Positions 55,607-64,000 of a stretch of 64,000 nucleotides of DNA are shown one piece after another. The translations under genes were made by a program, and so were the position numbers. Numbering within the stretch: position 1 is the stretch's first letter; each line of letters opens with the position of its first letter. The notes beneath the pieces are model-generated. The model made no database searches, was not told the origin of the DNA, and saw only the letters and a list, made by a program, of their open reading frames with translations. This DNA comes from Undaria pinnatifida (taxonomy: Eukaryota; Sar; Phaeophyceae; Laminariales; Alariaceae): contig JABAKD010000008.1 in the NCBI GenBank assembly GCA_012845835.1, positions 11,305,060 to 11,369,059 on the forward strand, read 5' to 3'.

Positions 55607-56759
55607 CAAAATCGTCGGAATGTAATTACTGTTTTTGCGTTTGTTTGTTTTTTTGTATACCTAGGTGATGGATGGGTTTGTACATCGGTTTTTGCGTTTT
55701 CGGTTTTACTCTAAATCAGTTTTTGGGTGAACGTATAGATGCTCCTCAACCGAAAGTGCCCCAGAAAAAAAAATGGCGCATCTCGACCGTAGCGTGTTTC
55801 TAATTTCATTCTTGTTTCGCAATATGAAGGGTTTACACCCTAGGCCATGCATGTTTTCATCGGGTCGCACTTTCAAATTATCATAAATCAATGTTTGCCT
55901 CTGAAGACATCGTAGAGGTAAATCCTTTCTTGAGGCGTGTCAGAAAATAATGTATGCACCTTTTATCGTGGCATGTGTCTTCGAATCGGGTCGGGTGAAG
56001 AGTTGTTCCAAATCTCACGGGTCGGGTCGGGTCGGATCGGGTCAGGAGCGATTTGAATATGACGGGTCGAGCCGGATCACCCGGACTCGATCCGAGTGTT
56101 ATGCCGAGAAGTGATCCGACCAGTCAAAAAGCCCTGGAAAATTGGGAGTATTTGAATGGTGTTTTACTATTAGTATGCAGAGTATATGGTGTATACTATG
56201 GGGGTACCCCGGGTATACCCGAGTGTGAGCTAAAGGACCAGTTTTGGTACCCGGGTATTTCAGAGTACATTACCTTGATTACAACACACCCATGGAGTTA
56301 ACACGCCCTTGGAGTCGTTGTACGGAAATCAGTGTAGAACGCACCGATTCTTAGTTGGGAAGTCCAACCAGGTCCAACGAGATGTCCTGTTTTTCGCCCC
56401 CACTGCTGTGGATACCAGGCCCTATTCCCTAGATTGTACCGCCTCCTTATCACTATAATCCTTCAAGACCGTCCTGGCTCCTCGAGGCTGACTCTGAGGC
56501 GTTCCCTCATCGTTGACCCTCGAGAGTGCGGTTACGCGCGCAACCCACCTCGGTGTGTCGCCAAACGTCCTTATACCGAGAGAAACCCGCGAAGGGACCA
56601 CAGCAGTCCCACACTACCGGTATTATTCATTTTTAATTTGGTGTCCTGTGCTAGGTGGCAATATCGCTTTCACGTGAACAACACGCACTACAGCAGTACT
56701 GTACAAGTAGATCAAGGTGCGTGATACTTAAATCCTTTTCATCAAAAATTGAAAAACGT

Positions 56760-56809
56760 CAGCTGTGAGTACGACCGATTGAATGGTTGAAACTCAACTT
56801 TGCAAGCTG
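56760..56809 (-). repeat. Hairpin motif, inverted stand-alone copy
   Basis: On plus: CAGCTGTGAGTACGACCG to GGTTGAAACTCAACTTTGC and AAGCTG, preceded by ACGT. Confidence 0.7.
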
Positions 56810-57259
56810 CGTGATACATTAGATCTGTGCTCCGTTTATGACATAGTGATTGTGAATTAAGCCTGGTTGTTAGTGCACAGCTTCACCTTTTTTTGCGGAA
56901 GGTCGTTCGCGCGTGTTCTATACTTCGTCCTCATGAAGGATATGGGTTATAAAATCCACCCACGTGTTAGTGAGAAGCAAGCAATTTACTTGGAATTAGT
57001 GTGGGGTCATTTTTGCGGTGGTGGTGGAGTTTCTTTTGTGTCAAAACCAATTACCAGGTGTCATGCATACCATGGAACTCCGGAATGACTGCGAGTAATT
57101 TCCTGCTTTCGGGCCTTCCTGTGATACCAGGTGCATGTTACCAGGTATATCGCACCATCATTAATAGTAGGTACCGCATAGTATTAGTAGTACACTATAA
57201 CGCGCATCGCACCATCAATAGGTACGTACCGCATAGTAGTACACTATGACGCGCACTGA

Positions 57260-57425
57260 TAGGGACAGCTTACGCTATACCTACGATGGGACCCGAAGGG
57301 TGCGCCAGCTAGCGTTGGGCTGCGAAAGCAACTGAGTTAAATCGACACACGACGCGTATGAAGATACGTGCAAGTGTGGTGAGCTTAAGCGTTATTTTTC
57401 CCCATCCGCCGGAGGATAAAAAAAA
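57260..57425 (+). repeat. R3 repeat copy
   Basis: GATAGGGACAGCTTACGCTA, GGTGCGCCAGCTAGCGTTGG, GCAACTGAGTTAAATCGACA, CCGCCGGAGGATAAAAAAAA. It ends in an A run. Confidence 0.75.
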
Positions 57426-59117
57426 AAAAAAAAACTATGATTCGCATCGCACCAACTGTTGATAGGTTCCGCATCTATCTTAGTAGTACTGAAACACCCT
57501 CCACCCCGTCACACTATTAATAGGTACAGCATATTGTAACGTGCGGAATAACCCCCCCCCCCACTACCGGGATGAATGAATTTGGGAGGCGTTTTTTTCC
57601 CGAAAACTGGGGACGACACACGCTATTGTTGTACCGAAATAGTGGCTTCGGAAAGACTCTCGTCCGAGATCTCTCCGCAGACGCATCGCTTGGCGATTGC
57701 AGTGTGCTCGCCCTTTATCCGTTGTCCAGCAGAAAGTTAGCCTGGAAATTCGCGGGATGGGCTGTCTGTTATCTATCTTGCTATGCATTTATTCGAAATG
57801 TCCAGTTTTGTTCAAAACGCCCGACGGACTGTCTGTGTTATCTTGTTATGCGTTTCTTCGAAGTGTCAGTTTTGTTCAAAACCGACGAATTAAAATACCT
57901 ACGTACCTCGTACCTGGTGTACGATACTGGGGGATTCCTAGGGAGGGATGGACGTTCAGGATCGGATGCAAGGGAAAGCGATGATCACTCTCGAGGCTTG
58001 AGGCGTCGTCTCACGTGCATGCATAGCCCTTCGAGTACGGCAGAGCGCACGAGCGGAACGACACGACAACGCCCTTGCCGATTGATAGGCCTATGGTAGA
58101 CGCAATGTTTACTGCTGTGGTTAAAATGCATCACTCGGCGATTGCAATGTCCTCGCCCTTTATCCGCTGTCGAGCATATTAGCAGAAAGTTGGCCTGGAA
58201 ATACGTCTAGCGGTAGAGCTATGAGTCGGCGCGACTTAAGTCCCCAAGTAGTTATTAGTCGTAATAGTAGTCGTTTCCGGAAGGTGCCGACTATCCGACT
58301 TACCAGTTGGCCGTTTCCCGAAAGTACCGACTATCCGACGTGTTTGGTTTCCAGTGTGTTATCTAGCGTGGTTTTGCAAGAGATTAACCTCCATGCATGC
58401 TCTGGTTGAAGTTTATCATATATTATCGGGTTTGCTGTATAGGACGAAGATGGCATGTACCAGGCATTCTGCTGCTATGCGGTGTTTTTTTAGGTGTTCT
58501 CCGTCCCCCTTCCTTCCTTCCTTCCTTCCCATTATGTTCCCATAGGCGGGGGGGGGGGCGCTCTTTTGCCTTTACGTACCGTTTTAGACGGGGGGGGCAC
58601 TCTTTCGACGTTGTGCCGAGAAAGAAGCTTGCGGTGCTTCCCCCCCCCCCCCCCCCCCCCCCCGGCCGAATCAAGCCGGGCTATGGTGTGGCCACTTGTT
58701 TTGGCGTAGGCTGACGGCCCTCGCTCATGTTTGGCGCGTTTCCCGATTGAATCTCGCCGGCGCTCGGGCGTGAAAGTTAGTTACTGTGTACTAGTTATAC
58801 CAGTTGGTAGGATACCGGCATGTGTAGGATAGAGCAGCGATGTTTCTTTCCGATTGGCCCTGGATTCTTTCCTGAGGAGTAACTAACTTTCCGTGCCGTT
58901 TTTTTGTTGCTTGTCGGTATTACTGACGCGCGTTCGAACAAAAACGCGCCAAGTCAGATGCAAAGACGCAGGATTTTTTCAATTTGCCGCACGCTAACTT
59001 GATGAGTCACCTGTTGTTTTATTATTAAGCCGCTCAACAACTAGTCGGCGACTTGTGTAATAGTCAGCCAGGTTACAAGAGGTAGTCGTCTGTCTTTTGG
59101 GCAACAGGGAAAAGTTG

Positions 59118-59208
59118 CCGATTTAAGGCCTTTTCAGCTGGATTTGTTTTTGGGGACAAAACTACTTGGAAATAGTATTGGTAACGGTTTTGAGGTCCTA
59201 AAGGGGTA
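59118..59208 (-). mobile_element. TTAA mini-element, minus strand
   Basis: TTTAAGGCCTTTTCAGCTGG to GAGGTCCTAAAGGGGTAAAA. Confidence 0.6.
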
Positions 59209-59574
59209 AAAATGACGATGAAAACATCAGCCGCACGTATACGAGTGGCTTGTAGCAGTCGCAACCCGGCGCTGCCGAGTTGTTGGGACTGGGACCCAGT
59301 GATAAGAGTCCAAGACATTTGTGGATGTTGTTGTTGTTAATTTCGCCATGATTGATCTCCTATGACTAGCGTAAGCCCGTATTAATAGTAGCTGTACACG
59401 TATTTCCGTGCGCGCCCGCGTCGTGGATTTTTCCTCGCATTGTTGCATAGTACACTGCTGTCATTCGATGTTCGAAGTTATTATGCGGGAACCAGGAAAT
59501 CACAACAGATGCTGTAGTTTTGTTTTCGCTTTTTCCCCCTCAATTTTACAATGGGGTTGTTACTAACCTTATCA

Positions 59575-59850
59575 GAAGGGGTCATCCTAAAACGGTTATA
59601 CCCGGCGTTTCACGGGTCATGACCCGACCTGCGGGTCGGGGCAGGAGGTTTTCGAAATCTGGACGGGTCGAGTACCGTCGGGTCAGAAGGCGTTCGACAT
59701 TTCCCGGGTCGGGTGACGAGGTTTTCAAATGCCACGGGTGGAGTTGGGTGACTCTGATCCGACCCGACCCGACCCGACCCGACCTAACCCGCGAGAGCTG
59801 ACCCAACCCGGCCCGGGAGAGCCGACCCGACCCGTGAAAAGCCTGGGTTG
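59575..59850 (+). repeat. GACCC/GGGTC-rich repeat related to the fold-back centre
   Basis: The start (GGGGTCATCCTAAAACGGTT, CGTTTCACGGGTCATGACCC) matches the centre of the fold-back at 60150-60205. The middle has (GACCC)n and GGGTCGGG words. A related GGGTCGGGTCGG stretch is at 55985-56115. Confidence 0.7.
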
Positions 59851-59903
59851 TATAGCCCTTGTGGGGGCCTTCAAAAGTGATACCAACAACAAGAAAGGAG
59901 GTT

Positions 59904-60420
59904 AAAAAGGCCCGGTTTGCCGAAAACCGTCTACGAGTAGGGTGAGCGACTTGCAGCACGAGCAGGACCATGCCGCGATCGTCGTTGGCAACTCCCTAAA
60001 ACCCCTTTTGGTTTTGTTTGTTCGTATCGCTTTTTGATAGCCCCCCCCCCCCAAAAGCTTTTGCTTTTTAGTTTTGTCATACATGAAGCTTTTGGATAGA
60101 CCCCGAAAGGCCTAAAACCCGGGTTATGACCCGTGAAAAGCCGGTTATATCAGAAGGGTCATCCTGAAACGGTTATAACCGGCTTTTCACGGGTCATGAC
60201 CCGGGTTTTAGGCCTTTTGAGATTTATCCAAAAGCTTTCGTATGACGAAACAAAACCAAAAGTTTTTGTTGTTGGGGGGGGGGTATCCAAAAGCGATGCG
60301 AACAAGCAAAACCAAGGGGGGTTCTAAGGAGTTGCTAACGACGGTCGCGGCATGACCCTGCTCGTGCTGCAAGTCGCTCACCTCTCTCGCAGGCGTTCTT
60401 GGGCAAACCGGGCCTTTTTT
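59904..60420. mobile_element. Fold-back element, arms of about 240 bases, 26-base spacer
   Basis: The innermost arms 60109-60148 and 60175-60214 pair at 39 of 40 positions. Outward, GAGCGACTTGCAGCACGAGC (left) pairs with GCTCGTGCTGCAAGTCGCTC (right), and AAAGGCCCGGTTTGCC pairs with GGCAAACCGGGCCTTTT. Outer parts have more mismatches and a poly-C/poly-G pair. No coding frame. Confidence 0.85.
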
Positions 60421-60589
60421 GCAGCAGTTTGTGTGTTTGTGCGTATATATTATCCTACCAGCGCATCCCACCAGCACACAGCGCTCTGGCATGTGATCGC
60501 TCACCATACTTGTACGTAGGCGGTTTAGGTTAGACCGGGGCTTTTTTCAGTATTTTGTATGTTTGTGCATGTACTATAAAAATAACAAT

Positions 60590-60725
60590 ACACTCCAGCT
60601 GTGAGATCGAATATTTTGTCGAAACTCATTTTTGCAAGCTGTGTGTGATACTCCAATCGCACGTATTACGGGTTGTGTGTCTCATCAAGGATAGAGGTCG
60701 GCGACCTCCCTTGCATGTATATGGT
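60590..60725 (-). repeat. R2 element, minus strand, with hairpin motif
   Basis: The minus strand reads GGGAGGTCGCCGACCTCTAT, ACACAACCCGTAATACGTGC and the hairpin motif at 60596-60641. Confidence 0.8.
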
Positions 60726-61974
60726 GCTTATGTGCTGAAACCCCACCCCTATTGCTGTGTTGCGGGTCTCTGGTTACGAGTATCGCCAACGCTCGGGAAG
60801 AAATTACTTGAATACATTATGCATGTGATACCTGGTACGATCGAATAGTTCGATAGTTCGAAGTATACTTTTATGCGTTGTAGTGTTTTGATAAATATAT
60901 TAATGGCAGCGGTGGGTGTTTTCCTGTTGTTGGCCGTGAATAATTTGAAGATACGAAATTTGTTCCATGAGGAATAACTCAGATTTGTCGGCGGTGTTAT
61001 TCTTGTTCACCCTTGATATTTTTTTGTTCCTACAAGGAAGAACTTGTTTTTTTGTTTGTGTTGTTTTTCTTAATCCCCGATACGGCAGTACTTTGCTAGC
61101 GAACGGCTGTATTTCTCGATCCTTTTGGCACTCACTGCATTCCCAGATATGGGGACAAAACACTTGGGAGTCAGGCATATTAATAGGACTTTTTTGGGGG
61201 TTACAGTTCGGTTTATGATGGCCCGTACCAGTCTCTAGACTGATCACAACAATCATGACCCTTATGTTGATTGAAGTCACAGCTTAAGCATATACCTGAT
61301 TGCAGTTTTATTTTATACCTGGTGTGTAAGTAGAAGGGAACTTGTTTCGGCACATCCAACGTCCCTTACAATTTCGATCAGGCAGGCATGTGCCATAGTA
61401 ACAGCACTGCTAACCCGGGGTAACACGGTACCTTGTGTATGGCACCCAAGGCAACAGCTTGGCATCGTAATCGTATGCATGGGCTCTAGGCGTGGGCTCT
61501 ACGTACAGCAGGGTATGTGCGTAGCAGCAGTATAGCGGTGCTTTGTACGCCGTCGCCGGTGAAATAGAATAACGCGGCTTCTCGGCTTCTTTTTTTGCGC
61601 TTTTAGTGTCTTTCTGTTTTTTCTTGTACAAAAGAGCATCTACAGATTAGTAAGGTAGCGGCTTGTATAATGTCGGGCCTACACGTGGGCTGTACGTACA
61701 GCACAGAGTGTGTGTGCGTAGTGCGTCGCAATAAAAAGCTGTGTGATAACTCTGGACTTACGATATCATCATCACACACGGTGAAATAGACAAATCGGCT
61801 CCTTTTTTTTTTGCGCTTTTTTTTTGTCTCCCTTCTTGCCTTTTGTCTACCAAAGAGCGTCTACAGCAGAAGAGTCGTAACTTTGTTTGGAAGAAGAGTT
61901 GACCCAAAGGCTGGGCATCCGAAGGCTTTTAACGTTTTGGGAATAGGTTTTAGCTTCTTTTTTTTTTTTATCCT

Positions 61975-62140
61975 CCGACGGATGAGGAAAAATACAGCTT
62001 AAGCTCACCACACTTCCACGTATTTTCATACGCGTCGTGTGTCGATTTAACTCAGTTGCTTTCGCAGCCCAACGCTAGCTGGCGCACCCTTCGGCTCCCA
62101 TTGTAGGTATAGCGTGAGCTATCCCTATCAGTGGTCTTAG
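61975..62140 (-). repeat. R3 repeat copy, inverted
   Basis: It is the reverse complement of 57260-57425, including CAACGCTAGCTGGCGCACCC and ATAGCGTGAGCTATCCCTAT. Confidence 0.75.
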
Positions 62141-62962
62141 CTTTTTGGGCATAACCCAAGGTTTTAGCTTTTGGGCCTGTACATAGGGTCTACTACTGTA
62201 CGAGGCGTGGACTCTATGTTCAGCCGGGTGTCTGGTATGCGCGTAGCAGCAATAAAGCGGCTGTTCGCCGGTGGCCGGTGAAATAGATTAACGCGTCTCC
62301 CTTTTTTTCTTGATTTTATTTTTGTGTCTTCCTGCTTTTTAGATAATTACAGCTGTAGTGGCATTATAACGGAAACGGGCACTAAAGAGGGGCCACGACC
62401 ATACAAAAGAGCATCTACAGCAGCAATATAGAGTATGATGCAATAATATGCTAACATTAATAGTTTTTGCGGAGAAAAGGGTTTTAAGAGTTCCGCCGGG
62501 CTTTGTTCCGGGTTCCGGGAAACGTGAACAGAATCAAACATGCCTCGGTATTTACACCCACAAGTATGGCTTTTGTTGTTTGATTTTCCCCTCTTGTCCA
62601 CGCCGAGATTTTAAACGTTATATATTCGGCGAGCAAAGAGCCAGCAGTAGTAGAAAGCGCAAACGTGATATTATGGCGGGGGCACGGAGCACGAATTTCG
62701 ACTCGAGTAGGGGCGTTTTTTATGTATATCAAACAAATGGAGACGCTGGTACGTTGCACCCCTCTTGTGTCTCCAGGTTAAACAAAGCCGGAGCTACGTT
62801 ACCGCTTTTGATATGCTCGTTGTGTTTTCAGCTGATATTTGTACGTACAGCTGCTCGTCTTTTTTTTTGTTTATTGCTTATTTGTTGCTTTTTTGTCGCT
62901 TTTTTCTTCTTGTAGCGGAGGGTATTATTAATACATAGTACAGAGAAATTAAAATTGTACTT

Positions 62963-63020
62963 GAGCTGTGAGATCGAAATTTTCGTCAAAACCTTTGATA
63001 ACCTCATCTTTGCAAGCTGC
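62963..63020 (-). repeat. Hairpin motif, inverted copy with enlarged loop
   Basis: GAGCTGTGAGATCGAAATTT to CTCATCTTTGCAAGCTG. Extra bases sit between the stem halves. Confidence 0.65.
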
Positions 63021-63594
63021 GTGTGTATATCATAGATCGAATATGATGGATGATTCTGGCTCAGCAGAATGACTTGATACAAAGCACAGTAGTGAGAGTC
63101 CTGCTGTGTGTGTCCGTCACAGTACTCCGTGTATTATACACCACGAAAATCAGGGAGTGGGGTTGGGAGGGGGGAGGGGAGGGAGGAGGCGGGGAGAGGG
63201 AGGGGGCTTGGATGCTGCGGTGTGTACATGCCTGTTTTTTCTTGATTTGTAGACTATACTCTGTGCCTTGTACCTGGTATCATATTATACCAATGTGTGA
63301 TTGGTATTAATATATTGTTAATATGATACGACCAGAGGACCAAGGTGCTAGTTGCCGGTGTGGGCATGTTTTAGTATGTACTTGTTGTGCTTTATGTTGG
63401 TCCCTACGGGTACCCTGGCGTACGAGTAGACTCGTATACTACGGGTAGCTTTAACTGTGCGTAAATATACCACAAGTATACTGCTTCGGCGCTGCGGAAA
63501 TCAGAAGGTTTTGGACGTTCCCGTCATGACCTATGTTCTGTCGCATGCCACTGCTGCTGCTGCTTCTTCTGCAGTCGTATGACATATGCCAGTT

Positions 63595-63830
63595 TTCGCC
63601 CCCCCGACTACGGTACGTGCCTTCATTTTTATCTCGAGAAGACATCGTCAGCCCTTTCTTCCCTCGCCGACTCGCATCGAATTGAGTCTACGCCCGCTGC
63701 AAGGAAGGCGCTCTCAACACTCAGCAGTTGATTCCTTCTTTTTTTTTTCGAATAACTCAAAAGTTCGACCCAGGCGGGATTCGAACTCCAGAACCAACTC
63801 TAGTACAATGAGCAAAATCAATGTGGTGCA
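63595..63830 (-). mobile_element. SINE-A copy, minus strand
   Basis: On the minus strand it has B box CTGGAGTTCGAATCCCGCCT, then an A-rich linker, GGAATCAACTGCTGAGTGTT, GCGAGTCGGCGAGGGAAGAA and GGCACGTACCGTAGTCGGGG. The order is the same as at 6688-6950. Confidence 0.8.
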
Positions 63831-63879
63831 CAGCTTGCAAAGATGAGTATCGACCCTAAATTCGTCGAACTCACAGCTG
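63831..63879 (+). repeat. Hairpin motif, stand-alone copy
   Basis: CAGCTTGCAAAGATGAGTAT to CGTCGAACTCACAGCTG, then ACGT. The stem GAG.TCGAC/GTCGA.CTC is perfect. Confidence 0.75.
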
Positions 63880-63962
63880 ACGTCGTTGGAATATTTGTAT
63901 ACAAACTGTTGACAACATAACATATGAAAAACATCAACGTTTGACACCCTCACTGTTTCAGA

Positions 63963-63987
63963 CCCCCCCCCCCCCCCCCCCCCCCCC
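63963..63987 (+). repeat. C homopolymer, about 25 bases
   Basis: An uninterrupted C run close to the window end. Confidence 0.95.
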
Positions 63988-64000
63988 GTACTCCCTGTTA

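Larger units (their letters stand above)
55105..55800 (+). mobile_element. MITE-1, enlarged by four TTAA mini-elements
   Basis: The ends GCGTCGAGATGCGTGGTACG and GGCGCATCTCGACCGTAGCG have extended, slightly altered inverted termini. The core segments GACGGGGCTCCTTAA and ACCCAAAAACGTCGG are split by one mini-element (55178-55257). A second core region (CTGAAGGGGATCCTTAATAA to AACCCAAAATCGTCGGAATG) holds three head-to-tail copies (55353-55606). Confidence 0.75.
47774..64000 (+). other. Gene 2 next intron, at least 16 kb, or its 3' flank
   Basis: No exon carrying kinase subdomain II or later is recognisable on the plus strand after the GTGTGT donor. The stretch is repeats (listed) and unassigned AT-rich sequence. 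The parts 48080-49160, 56130-57250, 58700-59100, 60850-61970 and 62140-62950 show nothing that I can support. Confidence 0.45.

Overview
The window is nuclear DNA from a eukaryote with very long, repeat-packed introns. GT-AG introns of 0.75 to 17 kb separate short GC-rich exons, and the rest is layered transposable-element debris, C homopolymers and microsatellites. There is no bacterial operon structure and no CRISPR array. A multicellular stramenopile, most likely a brown alga, is my best guess. It rests on the long introns, the low-complexity glycine/serine-rich protein kinase, and the types of Ty3/gypsy and LINE remnants; it is an inference, not proof.

Two host genes can be assembled, both on the + strand. 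Gene 1 (before 139 to 26541) encodes a highly charged coiled-coil protein. I find seven exons (139-336, 7516-7575, 11038-11172, 11925-12029, 13281-13457, 18855-19042, 26397-26541). The first five junctions are phase 0. The last is phase 2, and its two halves match. The 5' end lies outside the window. Gene 2 (from 29044) begins with an N-myristoylation-type start (MGNICTSS), continues as a long Ser/Arg/Gly-rich variable region, and after a 17.2-kb intron reaches an exon (47471-47773) that ends just after the glycine-rich loop of a protein kinase. The catalytic remainder is not visible and probably lies beyond 64000.

The non-coding space is full of small repeat families that insert into one another. 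MITE-1 has the end motif GCTACGATAGAGGT, MITE-2 has TCTACGATAGCCCC, and MITE-3 has GTGGGTACCCCGATTTAAGAGC. An element of about 80 bp inserts at TTAA and can be compared with matching empty sites. There are two tRNA-derived SINE families and LINE 3' ends that share a poly(C)-tailed terminus with a short repeat (R1). A roughly 46-bp hairpin motif is scattered in about 14 copies. There is also a satellite of about 174 bp with a conserved palindrome (14925-16640), a Ty3/gypsy integrase relic, a long-TIR element (32911-34437) and a large fold-back hairpin (59904-60420).

The observations most worth following are these: a 57-bp minisatellite that has copied a real exon-intron boundary about ten times; a triplicated exon with two decayed copies; the TTAA mini-element with paired filled and empty sites; poly(C)-tailed LINE and short-element partners; the dispersed hairpin motif; and strong excess of the near-palindrome TACCTGGTA, mostly downstream of 25 kb.
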